Shown: in pieces, positions 1 to 10,569 of the stretch
How positions within the stretch are numbered: position 1 is the stretch's first letter
Layout of the letters: every line of letters starts with the position of its first letter
Source: Sacculina carcini
Taxonomy: Eukaryota > Arthropoda > Thecostraca > Sacculinidae
DNA: 64,000 nt
Assembly: GCA_916048095.2 (NCBI GenBank)
Contig: OU696584.1
Span: 317,001-381,000, forward strand
Direction: 5' to 3'
Notes under the pieces: generated by a model
The model's database searches: none
What the model was told of the DNA's origin: nothing
The model's input: only the letters and a program-made list of their open reading frames with translations
Translations under genes and position numbers: made by a program

Positions 1-2
1 CT

Positions 3-603
3 CGTATCTATAACTCGCTTCCATCTTACCTTCACCACAAGTCTTCATTCCGATCCTTTTCTGCTGATCTTCATAAATATCTGCTCACTCGTTCTCTTCA
101 TGACTAAATGTATGATTTGTCTTTGGTTATATGTGTGTTGTTCGTGCTGATCGTCCTGTGTTGTACCCTCGTTGTTCTTGCTTGATATTTGTCTTTTTAC
201 TCACTGTGAATTATATGTTTTCGTTGCTGCGTCCCTTTTTTGCATCTCTTGCATTCGTCGTTGTCTGGTCAGGCTTCGCCCTGCTACTGGTAACCGTGTA
301 ATTCCAGTACAACCAGATTCACGGTCGAGTCGTCGGCGACTAAACCGACTCCCCCACTGTTCTGCAGTGAGGAGGGTGGCTAGACACCCGACAGGAAAAA
401 AAACAAAACCTGTTTCAAGGGCGGATGAGCTATCTGATAGCCAACGGCCATCTAGCATGTTCCAGTTTGCAAACGTGTTTTCATTTTTCTATTTGTGCCT
501 ACTCCCTGCTCGCTGTGATGTTCCTGTCGGTTGTCTCTTTCGCGCCTGTGTATAAATATGTGCGCTATATTAAATATATGTTGTTGTTGTTGTTGTTGTT
601 GAT
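3..603 (+). mobile_element. 3' end of a CR1/L2-like LINE (family A)
   Basis: Positions 3-107 encode the last 34 residues of a non-LTR reverse transcriptase, including IYNSLP and LHKYLL, then a stop. The same C-terminal signature recurs at 25130, 37720 and, on the minus strand, 11340. About 490 bp of 3' UTR follow. Within it, 258-463 is a block also found in inverse orientation at 10938-11140 and partly at 47432-47480. The fragment ends in GCGCTATATTAAATATATG plus (TTG)n at 561-603, the recurring 3' tail of this family. The rest of the element lies outside the window to the left. Confidence 0.75.
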
Positions 604-1268
604 TCAAGATCACAAAACAGAAGTATGTAGTGTTTCAACGTGTGCGTTTGGTCTTGCGTTGCTCTTAGTCTCACCACCACCAAACCAACCAACCACTACA
701 AGCTCCTCATTCCAAACATATTGTGACCAACAGATTGAACATTGACTAGTGCGCATTTAGCATAATACACTGTATAATAGCAAGCAGCAAGGATAATAAT
801 ATAATAGCAAGAAGTTATACCCCAATAAACTGAAAATCAAATACCACTACATAATACCACGACAAATACATTCAAATCCCATTCATTCATCCATTCATTC
901 ATTCACTCATTTATTTGTATAGCGCTCATCCAGGGACACAAGCGCGGCAGCCTACAACGAAGATGGGAAAATAAAAACATTAACATGAAAGCACCGCACA
1001 CACACACAAAATAACATGCGGACAACTACAAAAGCCAACTACGCTAGAAAGATATTATGAATAATAATAATAATAAATAAATACATCTCCTTTAGCGCAT
1101 ATAAATACACATGCGCGCAAAATAACAATTGACTAGCAATAAGAAAACACATATAGCAAATACTCATACACACACAACACTCAAACAATACACAATGCAG
1201 GAACAGCAAAACCAGATGAGGTACACAAAACAAATAAAAATTGTGTATCGCAAATAACTAAAAACAGA

Positions 1269-2756
1269 TCACACAGACGCATAAGGGGTAAGAGAGTGAG
1301 ATACAGCGTCAAACGATTGATCAAACAAATATTTAAACAAAGAGGACCTGAACGAATGGAAGGAGGAAGATTGAACAATATTAGAGGGAAGAGAATTAAA
1401 CAGACGCGGAGCAAAAAATGAAAACGATTTAGAAGACCAAGTAGACTCATTTAAAGCTCTAAAACATACAAGTGGGCGTGAGTGTCGAGAAGGAACAACA
1501 GATTCAGACAAAAGGTGAGAAAGATAGGAAGGCTGAGAAGGGTCATGAATGAGTATAAAAATAACACAACACAGGCGAAAATGAATGCGGGGAATGATAG
1601 GAAGCCAACGAAATTGAAACAAAATTTCAGAAGTATGGCGACAAGGAGTAGGAGACAGGACAAAACGACAAGAAGAGTATAACACGCTGAAGAGTATAAC
1701 ACGCTGAAGAATGCGGAGGGAATGACGGGGAACGTGGAAATAGAGTGAACAACAATAATCAATACGGGAAAATATTAGAGAAATAACAAGTTTAATAGCA
1801 GAAGGGCGATCAAGAAACGGGCGAATAGGATATAAAGATCTCAGAATAAGGCGACACGTACGAGAAAGAGAGGTGATTTGAGAGGAGAACGAAACATTAG
1901 AATCAAAGATCACACCAAGACTACGCACTGACTGGGAGACAGGCCAAGGAAAAAGAGGTGGAGAAATGCGAGGAGGATGGAAAACAATAAACTCAGATTT
2001 AGATTGATTCAGAAGCAGACGTCTAGAAGCAGCCAAAGCAGAAACATCAGAAAGAACATCAGCAATAAAAGAAGGAGTGCGAAGGGGAAGAGAGATGAAA
2101 AACTGAATATCGTCGGCATATACGTGAAAGGTGAGAGAGTGACGTTCAAGAATAGGGCATAGTGGGGTCATGTAGATGTTGAAAAGTAAAGGACCAAGCA
2201 GAGAACCTTGAGGGACACCAGAGCACAGAGGAAACACAGAAGAGAGAGAAGAATTGATATTCAGAGAATAGGTTCGATTGGTGAGATAAGATTTGAGGAG
2301 AGAAAGAGCGGATGAAGAAATACCAAGAGAAGAAAGATCGTCAATGAGAATAGAGTGGTCATCGAGATCAAAAGCAGAGGACATGTCTTGTAGTACAAGA
2401 AGGACAGAGCGACCCAAAGCAAAGTGAGAGAAAATGTGATCAAGGATAGAAATAGACACAGACTCAGTAGAATGAGAAGGCCGAAATCCAGACTGAGCGG
2501 AGCAAAGTGACTGATTTAGAAAAGGAGACAGTTGAGAGTAGATAGCAGATTCAAGAAGTTTAGACGGAAAACTGAGGAGAGACACAGGACGATAGTTTTT
2601 CATGACGGATGGATCAAGTGAAGGTTTCTTTAGTGAGGGACGAATGATAGCGTGCTTATCGGTAAGAAATGAACCATGAAGAAAAGAGGAATTGATGACA
2701 TGTAGGAAATAAGGAGCAAGAAGAAGTATGGAGTCAGAGATAGCACGGAAATTCAA
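1269..2756 (-). pseudogene. LINE reverse transcriptase domain
   Basis: A 495-residue open frame carries non-LTR RT motifs in order: KNYRPVS (about 53-59), QSGFRPSHSTE (about 88), motif A DMSSAFD (124-130), GVPQG (180-184) and the catalytic YADD (213-216). A thumb and C-terminal region follows, with RIDYC and FNSLPSN. Motif spacing fits CR1/L2/Rex-type elements, where this enzyme copies element RNA onto nicked target DNA. The first aspartate of motif A and the YADD box are intact. The reading frame is broken upstream, so the protein would not be made with its endonuclease. Confidence 0.85.
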
Positions 2757-3319
2757 AGGATCAGCAGGGGAAGATGATTTTTTAGAATAGAAATGAGCTT
2801 ACAAACATCAGTAAGAACGAGTTGGGAGAACGAGGAGAATTCACCACAGGGAATAGAATGATTGACAGAACAGACCGGAAGACTTGAGAAGGCGGTGTGA
2901 AGCTTATTCAAGAAGAAAGTAGCGAATTCCTCAGCCGAGATCAGACAGGAAGTAGATAAATTAGAACCGCGGAGAGAGTTCAGAGTGCACCAAAGCATTT
3001 TAGGAGAGCGAGACAGGGAGGATAAACGGCTGGTATAGTAGGATTTTTTGGCCAGAGCCAGAGCAGAGATATAAGACGAACGAGCAGCAGAATACGAGGA
3101 CCATGAAATAGAGGAGGGAGAATGTCTCCAGCGCCGCTCCAGACGACGCTGATCACGTTTAAGAGCAGACAGACCAGGAGAAGACCAAGGAGATGAGGAG
3201 GAGGATTTACTTGAGCGAGACATGAGAGGAAACAAAGCGTCATTAATTACAGAAAGAGTACCGGAAAAAAGGGGATAGACATCAGACACAGGAACGGAGT
3301 GTAGCAGTTGGATCGGCAA
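2753..3319 (-). pseudogene. LINE linker between endonuclease and RT
   Basis: A basic serine/arginine-rich stretch includes PWSSPGLSALKRDQRRLERRW. The segment linking the endonuclease to the RT in CR1-like ORF2 proteins typically looks like this (PW..ELR.LKR..R.LERRWR). It overlaps the endonuclease frame at its start and the RT frame by four bases at its end. It is therefore a piece of the same ORF2, separated by small indels and not a separate gene. Confidence 0.7.
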
Positions 3320-3834
3320 ATGAGATAAAGAAGAGCAGAAAACTGAGTAGGGTCGAGATTGCGAAAGGAGCGAAATGAGATAGACGCAGATGGGGAAGAA
3401 GAATTGGGCGAGAGAGAGAGTTCAGAGAGGAGGAAACTATGATCAGAGATTGAAGAATCTGGAGGATGAACACGAACTTCGGGTATGGGGATGTCAGAGG
3501 GAAAGACAGGGACAGGAAACAAAACGAGATCAAGAGTATGACCAGACTGATGAGTAGGGGAAGAAACAAGAGAAACAAGACCAAATGATTTAATGAGTGA
3601 GAGAAAGTGACAGGCATAAGGCGACAAACGAGGAGCATCAACCCAAAAATTAAAATCACCTAGAACGATAAAGCGATTCGAGAATAAAGAAATAATGGAA
3701 TCTAAAACATAAGAGAACTCAGTAGCGAAAACAGATGCAGTACCAGGGTGGTTGTGACGATAAACAATCAAAATACAGACCTTAGGACGCATGCAGCACG
3801 AACTCCATAACGAACATAATACGCTAATGCTCAC
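3247..3834 (-). pseudogene. LINE apurinic-type endonuclease, C-terminal half
   Basis: The frame shows VLGDFNF, then THQSGHTLDLVL and SDHSFL. These are the GDFN, (T)LDL and SDH boxes of the AP-like endonuclease of non-LTR elements. The N-terminal catalytic part is absent, and the similarity fades before about 3800, which marks the 5' truncation point. It reads into the linker in another frame. Confidence 0.75.
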
Positions 3835-3849
3835 TCAGCTGATGTTGTT

Positions 3850-4015
3850 GTAATTGGCGCTTTAAGCGCACACCAGCCAGTTTAGACTATATGGCGCGCC
3901 CCATTGTGTACCATCTACAGAGTTGACTCGGGGTAGACTCAAGCAGAGGTGTTAATGAACAAACCGGGGCCAAGATTCGAGCCGCGGACGCAGCTGATGA
4001 AACACGTATTAAAGC
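3850..4015 (-). repeat. Possible tRNA-derived SINE remnant
   Basis: On the minus strand GGCTCGAATCTTGG (around 3968-3981) resembles a pol III B box (GGTTCGAATCC). It sits in GC-richer sequence between the two LINE copies. No clear A box or tail can be fixed. It could be unrelated LINE 5' flank. Confidence 0.25.
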
Positions 4016-4043
4016 TGAACAAATTGCATAGCAGCGGTCAGGA

Positions 4044-4313
4044 TTGTATTGTACATTGAAAAATGTTTACATGATTTTAAGCGTACTCGAAAAAAATGGA
4101 TGTGGATACGAGGATAAAGAGGTAAAAATTAATACATTATTTTTCGCAGATGATGGATTACAGATGTCAACAAATGAAGAACAAGCAAGCTTAAATATTA
4201 GGAATCTGATCAAAGTAAGTGCGGAATTCGGATTGGAAATAAACAAAGGAAAAAGTTGGTTCATCGTTTTCAACACAAGGGAGGATATGAAAGAAATAGA
4301 AGGTGACCAATAG
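4044..4313 (+). pseudogene. RT palm fragment with FADD box
   Basis: INTLFFADDGLQMSTNEEQA is followed by GLEINKGKSWFIVFN. This is the catalytic motif C (FADD) and the following GLxxNxxKS motif of non-LTR reverse transcriptases. Motifs 1-5 are missing upstream. The frame ends at 4313 and the sequence continues in the frame opening at 4303. Confidence 0.75.
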
Positions 4314-5007
4314 CATCAAATACTTGAGGGTGACAGTGTGTAATAAGAAAGATTGTTTTCAGGAGTACAGAGAACAGATTATAACAAAGGCGAGGAAGAT
4401 GGCGAATTTGACATACAGTGTAATTATGAGGAGCTGCAATAAAGTAATGATAGCCAAGACTTATTGGAAATCTATAGTATTACCGTCCCTGCTGTATGGC
4501 ACAAGTGTAGTGGAATTTAACATGAATGAAATACAAAAACTGCAAAGCATAGAAAGTAGTGTGTACAGAGTGATTTTGGGAGGCAGCCGATATACAGCAC
4601 AGGAAGGTTTGAGGGGAGAAATAGGCGCAGCATCGTTTGAAGCAAGGATGGCAAGGAACAAGTTCAGCTATATAAACAGCACGCTCAAAGGAGGAAGAAA
4701 TGATCTAGTTGAGAAGCTGATGAGGAATGGAAAAGAAGACAAGGAAGACGTATGGAGTAGACATGTGGGGAAAATTATGGAAGACACCGGAATAACCTGG
4801 AAAACAATAGAAAATGCAACAAGATCGGAAGTGAATAGGATGGTGAAGGCATGGGATACGAGGAAATGGAAGGAAGGAATGTTGGAAAAGTCAACCTTGG
4901 GAATATATAGGAAATACAGAGACGAAATAGGAAAGATAGACTACATGTATGATAATAAACTGGGATCAGAATTATTTTTAGGGCTCGAACAAATTGTATG
5001 CAACTAA
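4303..5007 (+). pseudogene. RT thumb and C-terminal region
   Basis: A 234-residue frame begins with IKYLRVTVC, matching the (K)YLG motif after the RT palm. LPSLLYG (about 64-70) and a long charged helical region follow. It is contiguous with the FADD fragment, with a frameshift at about 4305, and with the Cys/His tail after 4998. It is part of one decayed ORF2. Confidence 0.7.
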
Positions 5008-5276
5008 ACAATAGGGTGTGGACAGAAGAAAACAAATGCCCGATGTGCGAAAATGAAAATGAAAATTTAGAGCATTTTATGTTGAAGTGTGAGGGATATG
5101 CCGATCTGAGGGAAAAGGTAGGGGCGTTGAGCGGACAGGGAGAGACAGCTGAAGAAGCCATAGGAAGAGCATTGTTTATGTTTGAAAACAAGGAAGAAAT
5201 GGAAAAGGTGACAGAGGGGTCGTATGGTTTTTGGAAAAGGAGGAAGAAAAGGGAGAATGGAATAAAAACAGAATAG
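4998..5276 (+). pseudogene. Cys/His tail of LINE ORF2
   Basis: CPMC..(13)..HFMLKC gives a C-x2-C...H-x4-C arrangement like the C-terminal zinc-binding motif of many non-LTR ORF2 proteins. It is preceded by LNNRVW and followed by a Glu/Lys-rich helical tail. A frameshift near 4998-5007 separates it from the thumb region. Confidence 0.65.
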
Positions 5277-5388
5277 AAACACGGAACGGACGAACAGGAC
5301 GAACATATTGATATTAAGTAATACAAATATGAGCGAAGGGGCCGTTGCAAAGGCTATATCTCAACTTTTCATCTGATCTGATCTGATC

Positions 5389-6780
5389 CATCAAGAGTTC
5401 TATTTTCGTGAGCTAACAAACACTTTTTGGATTTTGGACTGATTATTGTCTATCATTTTCATGAAGTATTAAATCGGGTAATTAATCCGACTAGGTGACA
5501 CAAATTTTGATTATTGATGCTTACAATAATTTGTACAAGAGTTTAAAACACTATTGACGTTTTTTAAAAAAATATTCATCAAATCTCATGAGAATTAGTA
5601 TAAAATCATTTGTGGAATTCTTATTCACACCATTAAACTGTGATAGTATACTGTATGTTGGATAGGAGTACTCGTATCAAATTTGCTCTACTGTTGTAAT
5701 TTTTCCACTGTTTGCTGGACTTACTACGTGTGCGGTATTTATTCTGAATTGGTAAGTATGAATTGCATATGCTGATATATGCTATATCATCATGCTTTTG
5801 TGATTATTTGCCTAAACAATATTGTTTTAATTGCTTTGTCATTTATTGCTATTTTGTGAATATCCGTGTTCCTTTTTTAGGTTTTGAGGTCTTTATATAA
5901 ATTGGAAGTTGAAATTTAGTTGCATGTTGCATTTGTTGTGGTAGGCGAGTAAACAACGTTTGACCGTCAATTTTAAGTGCGTGAGTAAGCGTGAGCTGTG
6001 CGTAATAAGCACAAGCACAGCACGAAGCTTGAAGCTTGGTCCTTTGGTCCGCGTCGTGGTCTAATACTAAATGACACGCTTTGCTCACGAGGGTTCTGGG
6101 TTAGATTTCCTGGCGAAGCGAAACACTTGGATTTGCTTCTTAAAGGTATAGCCCAAATGTCACAAGGCGAGTTTCGTGTGCGCACAGCCGTTCAGTTTTG
6201 TGTGCTGTAACTACTATATCCCCTTGCGGGCTGATCTGCGGTGTGCCAGCCGTCAGATTCAAAATTAACATGAACATATCCTTCTCCTGTGATGTGTTCC
6301 AATGCTTTATTTTATAATTATATATGAAAATCACGAAGTTCACAGCACATATTTCTCCCGCTCCACATACAAGGCGAGTCAGACCACATACACACACACA
6401 TACATGCATGCATACAGGCTCCTTCATGAGACAGCAACACAACATGTCGGATCAAATTACTAAATAGCACTACTACAAAAGACGGGCGCATATTTCTAGC
6501 GGAATCATTCACTCGCAATAATATTGTACAATGTGTATTGCACAGTATTTTGATGGTGATCCATAGACGTTCAATATCATTGTACAATGTTTATTTAGGA
6601 ATATACCGTGTGGAGGCAATATTGAAGGTTGTACAATAAATTGCACAATCCTAAGCACAGACTTACAACTTTATTGTGCAAACAACCAGTCCCTGACAGG
6701 GCTTCAGTATTGTCGTTTACTATAGTCGTGTAGAATGCACAACACTAGTGATGTGCATTTTGTGTGGCTGTGTTTGTCGG
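5389..6780. other. Intergenic, mostly featureless AT-rich DNA
   Basis: No convincing coding potential. A degenerate tRNA-like stretch lies at 6045-6118. Around 6525-6660 short TTGTACAAT/ATTGTACAA palindromic words recur. This region precedes the ATP synthase gamma gene, but no core promoter element was recognised. Confidence 0.4.
6045..6118 (+). repeat. Degenerate tRNA-like sequence (possible SINE head)
   Basis: The stretch holds GTCGTGGTCTAATACT, similar to a pol III A box, and GGGTTCTGGGTTAGATTTCC, similar to a B box with surrounding T-loop, about 40 bp apart as in tRNA-derived SINEs. CGA of the B box is changed to AGA. No intact cloverleaf was drawn, so a functional tRNA is unlikely. Confidence 0.35.
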
Positions 6781-6784
6781 GGGA

Positions 6785-6925
6785 ATGTGTGGGGTTTGAG
6801 ATGGAAGTTTTGTATTGGCGTTTTGTTTTGCGATTGTCAAGTGTAATCGATACATCTTGCTGAGCGGCATCATCCAGTTGGTGTGTGTGTGTGTCTGTTT
6901 GTGTGGGTGCCAGTGTAGGTGATGA
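6785..6925 (-). repeat. Dispersed repeat copy 1 (see 15113-15262)
   Basis: About 140 bp match 15113-15262 with roughly 80-90% identity over the core. On the minus strand both copies can encode SIT(L/V)DNRKTKRQYKT(S/A)ISNPT. This copy abuts the 5' end of the ATP synthase gamma reading frame: GATGATTCGGCA at the putative start is shared with the other copy. The first residues of that frame may therefore come from the repeat. Confidence 0.6.
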
Positions 6926-8535
6926 TTCGGCATTGCGCGATGCCGCTGGCAGGTACGCCGTGTAGCGCGCGTATTTTGGCGTGTTGTGTGGGCGCGCGCG
7001 ATGTCGACCGTCGAGGCATGGCCACACTCAAGGCCATTTCAATGCGACTGCGCTCGGTCACCAACATCCAGAAGATCACCAAGTCGATGAAAATGGTGTC
7101 GGCCGCCAAGTACGCGCGTGCCGAGCGCGAGCTCAAGCCGGCGCGTGCATTTGGCGCTGGCGCACGAGCGTTCTACGAGGTGACCGACTTGCAGACTCAG
7201 GTGGCGCCACCTGACGACACTGCCGCTCAACTACTGGTGGCTGTGACGTCAGATCGTGGACTGTGTGGCGGCGTGCACTCTGCCATTGCCAAGCAGATCA
7301 GGAACACGTTCCCGCCGGGCGGCAACTACAAGATCGTGTGTGTGGGTGACAAGGCACGCGGCATTCTACAGCGCACGCACGGTGCCAATATGTTGTTTCA
7401 GGTGCGCATTTTCCGCTGCTTCATGAACACAGCTCGACTTACTACTTGTTTGATCATTTTCTATTCGCGAGCAAGTGTCTGCTTGCGGGCTATGATTATT
7501 GCGCATAATTGTTCTACATCTGTTTGAGAAGAAATGTCAGTTTGTGTGTGAGTCTTGCTCTTGTGAGGTTCTCTATCTGTTAATACCTGAACAAGGGGAG
7601 ATCGTGTCATCTCACTGATAGCTCATTATGTTCACACATCGCGGGCTTCATGTCGACTGATAAATGTGTTTCATTTGTTGAAAGTTTGATAGCAAACTGA
7701 GCTTGTCTTGCACGTGATATGCCAGTTGTGATTGCAGTTATAAGTGCGCTGTTGCTGATTGGCTAGTGTGATCATTAGTCAGTTTGCCAGTACAACATCA
7801 GATGCATGATATCAGCTTGCCAGTCCAGATTCTCCGCCGCAAATTGTCATTATCAGTAAACACTGGTGTTTGTCATTTATCTTATGAGAAGACCACATCA
7901 CCCACTGCGGCCTAATGATATTACGCTTTGTCAGCATGCGTTAATCTAGATATATACCAGGTCTTATAACATCGCCCTGTGTTCCACATGTTTTTACCAT
8001 GTTTTTATCCCCGGCAGCCAGCTTTTTGCACAAATATTCTCCAAATATTTTTCGTCGTTAACTTTGTGTGTGTATGTGTGTGTGTGTGTGTGTGTAGGTG
8101 AACGAGGTCGGTAAGAAGGCTCCGTCATTTGCCGACGCTCGTGCGGTTGCCGAGGAAGTGTTGGCCAGCGGCTTCTCGTTCCACGTGGGCAGCGTGTTCT
8201 ACAACCGCTTCAAGACGGTCGTGTCGTACAACACGACGCAGTTGCCCGTGTTCTCGGCCGAGGCGGTCGGCGCGGCGCCCACCATCAGCGTGTACGACTC
8301 GCTCGACGCAGACGTGATGCGCAGCTACATGGAGTTCTCGCTGGCATCGCTGCTCTTCTACGCCATGAAGGAGGGCGCGTGCAGCGAGCAGAGCAGTCGC
8401 ATGACAGCCATGGACAACGCCAGCAAGAACGCTGGCGAAATGATTCAGAAACTGACTCTCACGTTCAACCGCACGAGACAGGCGGTGATCACGCGCGAGC
8501 TGATCGAGATCATCTCAGGAGCGGCGGCTGTGTGA
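6919..8535 (+). CDS. ATP5F1C: Mitochondrial F1 ATP synthase subunit gamma
   Basis: The gamma subunit forms the central rotor shaft of F1Fo-ATP synthase in the mitochondrial matrix. Exon 1 (6919-7401) and exon 2 (8098-8535) join in phase 0 through donor CAG|GTGCGC and acceptor TGTGTAG|GTG, giving 306 residues against about 298 in vertebrates. The N-terminal coiled coil shows [20 protein letters not shown], then [11 protein letters not shown]. The C-terminal coiled coil shows [37 protein letters not shown] and a stop. The mature protein should begin near MATLK (Met34, 7018). The 33 residues before it are Arg-rich and fit a targeting presequence, but the first codons overlap a dispersed repeat, so the true start or an upstream exon is uncertain. 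The spliced frame is intact and GC-rich, unlike its surroundings. Confidence 0.95.
7402..8097 (+). other. Intron of ATP synthase gamma gene
   Basis: The intron is 696 bp, in phase 0 between GANMLFQ and VNEVGKK. It starts GTGCGC and ends in a (GT)n-rich tract and TGTGTAG. Nothing else was recognised in it. Confidence 0.9.
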
Positions 8536-9624
8536 TCGCTCGTGATCTATGCTTCCTCCACTGGCGTGCGCGTGTTGGCTGGCCTGCGACGGCAGGTGTT
8601 TACATACAAGTGGTGTGTGTGTGTGTGTGTGTTTATGTGAGCATATGTGCTGATGGTAATAGATTCACGGTGAATGGCTGTTTTGGTGTTTTGTTATTGG
8701 CAAGCAAGCAGTGGCTGATGCATATTGAGCCTCTACTGCCTCGCCCTCGTCTCCTAACCCGTATAAGCCGGCAAAATGAACACTCAAACGCGTGATAAGT
8801 GGGGTGTAGCACTTCTATAACGCTCGGCGTGTATGAATTAAAATGTGTCCAGCAGTTATTATTGCATGCATTTTCAACCTCTCACGGTTTTAATTGGAAG
8901 CGCATAAACACCATTCATTCAGTTGTGGTGTTTCATTCATTCAGTTGTGGTGTTTCATGCGAGAACCGCCCTGCAGCGTTGAAATACTGTATCAAAACCA
9001 CTGATAAACTCAGCAATCTGCCAGACTGAAGTATAAACGCTCAAACGTAGAATTATAGCACGTGTAATGAAACCGATCTGTTGTGCGCGAATAACATGAC
9101 ATACAAAACAGAGAAACACGCAGAAACACATGGACGGGATAGATAGGATATATGGAGCAGGATGATGGAACGAGTGTAGCACGAGCTTTCAAGCACGCGG
9201 CTTGCACAATGCTCCCGCCACGACTAGAATTTGCACCTGCATTGCTTTCACGATCAGTTAGCGTGGCAATTTTCCATAGACTAGTGGTATTGCGTGCAGT
9301 CGTGTAGCACAAGCTCAATTTCCTGATAGTCGAGAAGTCGCTGTACATCCTTGTCTCGAGCCATCAGGGTGTTTGGAAGTTTTATTATCTCCTTGACCGA
9401 CTGAAACAACACACACACACACATGATCGAGGTGATTAACAGAATCGTGCATGCACCATGCACCTTCAATCAACATATAGATGCAGCACATCATTGCTGG
9501 GCTCAATTGTTTCAATGTGCGCCAAAAACAAGATGCAGAGGTAGATTCATCATGGTGATTCCAGTGCTCCACATGGAAACACTGCTGCATCACTGCCGTG
9601 CATGTAGATAGGGGAGAGGTTCTG

Positions 9625-9625
<1 letters not shown>
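8536..9625. other. 3' flank of ATP synthase gamma; no gene seen
   Basis: Presumed 3' UTR and intergenic DNA. A 23-bp tandem duplication (CATTCATTCAGTTGTGGTGTT) occurs at about 8912-8957, and a short CA run at 9409-9422. No poly(A) signal could be chosen with confidence. Confidence 0.4.

Positions 9626-9681
<56 letters not shown>
9626..9681. repeat. (TA)n microsatellite
   Basis: About 27 TA dinucleotides directly follow the 3' end of the minus-strand PLE copy. The equivalent plus-strand PLE end at 13935-14027 is also followed by TTA/TA runs, so the tract is probably tied to PLE ends. Confidence 0.9.
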
Positions 9682-9682
<1 letters not shown>

Positions 9683-9806
9683 CGCGCTTACAAACGAGAT
9701 TAAATTCTATTGCAATTTCGCATTTTTCAATCTTTTTCCTGGTGGATTCTGAATATCTTGCCAGTTTCTGGTCGCTTTGACTCAAACACTTCAAAAGCTT
9801 CCCTAT

Positions 9807-9852
9807 ATTCTGTAACGTTTCGGAGTTTGCTGACTCCATCTTCAGACAATTC
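9807..9852 (-). ncRNA. Hammerhead-ribozyme-like motif of PLE copy 1
   Basis: Minus strand: TTGT-CTGAAGA-T-GGAGT(cagcaa)ACTCC-GAAAC-GTT-ACAG. This fits the type I hammerhead order: stem I strand, CUGANGA, a perfect 5-bp stem II, GAAA, a short palindromic ACGU in place of stem III, then the other stem I strand (UUGU/ACAG, one wobble). One extra U between the core and stem II is non-canonical. Hammerheads are known in PLE terminal repeats. Activity is not implied. Confidence 0.55.
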
Positions 9853-10099
9853 ATAAAAGCAACATACACATACATACACACACAGATACACATACATATA
9901 TACACACAGCAAATATAAACAATTGTTCAAAATGTGGGCGAATATTTAAATACAATGACTATAGTCGCGCCTAGGTGCTAGCGACCAGGGATCACCCCAA
10001 GGTGTTATCATCAGGCGGATGTGCGGGCGTCTGACTGTCGCAAGGGCGAGTCGAGTTTCGCTCAGATGGGGGGGCTCGCTCAATTGGAAGTACACTATT

Positions 10100-10562
10100 T
10101 TATTCCTGTTGAATGTTCATTGAAGGCCTCAGCTGGGTGATATGTACTGCTTTAAGCAGGCGCAGTCGACGTGCGTCGTTTTCATACGCCAACACCTCAG
10201 TACCGCGAACAATATCATCACGTGTCAGTTTTTGTTGGTGAGCCGAGTTGAAATGTTTTTTTATGGCGCCGTTGCTCAGGTGGCAAGTCAGCCGCCGCGA
10301 CAGCGTCGTCCTCGTCATACCAATATAACTTTGAGGTCCACACCACTCAACATTGCATGTGAATTGGTAAACGACGTGATGCTGCCACAGCTGCGCAGGC
10401 TTGTCAGATTCTGGTTTGTTGCGGAGAACCAAGTTTGCCGTCTTCTGCGTTTTGTAATAAATAATCAATTTCACTACAGTGTTTGCTTCAGTGGCCTTCA
10501 CGTTATTATCGACAATGTTTTTCATCGCACGTTCATCCACTCTGTGCGAGGTCGACAATACA
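10100..10562 (-). pseudogene. PLE linker and GIY-YIG endonuclease
   Basis: From NVLSTSHRVDERAM through KLIIYYKTQKTANLVLRN to the GIY-YIG domain: HHVVYQF..(13)..SYIGMTRTTLSRRL. It ends with LRPSMNIQQE and a stop. In the plus-strand copy the same place reads QQEENGVLPIERAPP, so this copy has a premature TAA and lost about 30 C-terminal residues. PLE endonucleases cut target DNA for insertion. Its N-terminal junction to the RT is interrupted by the LINE fragment at 10570-11414. Confidence 0.85.
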
Positions 10563-10569
10563 TTTTTGT

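Larger units (their letters stand above)
884..3800 (-). mobile_element. 5'-truncated CR1/L2-like LINE
   Basis: One non-LTR retrotransposon on the minus strand is spread over three frames: endonuclease C-terminal half, linker, then reverse transcriptase. The 3' UTR runs from 1268 down to 884 and carries GCGCTATACAAATAAATGAG followed by a GAAT-type microsatellite tail, as seen from the minus strand. The 5' half of the endonuclease and any ORF1 are missing, so it is a truncated dead copy. The frame breaks near 3250-3319 and 2753 show decay. Confidence 0.85.
4030..5388 (+). mobile_element. 5'-truncated non-LTR retrotransposon (second family)
   Basis: The C-terminal half of a different LINE ORF2. 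It starts inside the RT just before the FFADD box (about 4139), frameshifts near 4305, runs through thumb-like sequence to 5007, and frameshifts again into a Cys/His end (4998-5276). A short 3' UTR ends in ATCTGATCTGATCTGATCC at about 5370-5388, a microsatellite-like tail. The truncated 5' end and two frameshifts mark a dead copy. Confidence 0.8.

Noticed and set aside
6045..6118. Functional tRNA gene
   Set aside because: The B box is mutated and no cloverleaf with paired acceptor stem could be drawn; at best a tRNA-derived repeat.
7039..7230. Minus-strand frames over the ATP synthase exons
   Set aside because: Shadows of the GC-rich coding exon; the plus-strand translation matches the family end to end.
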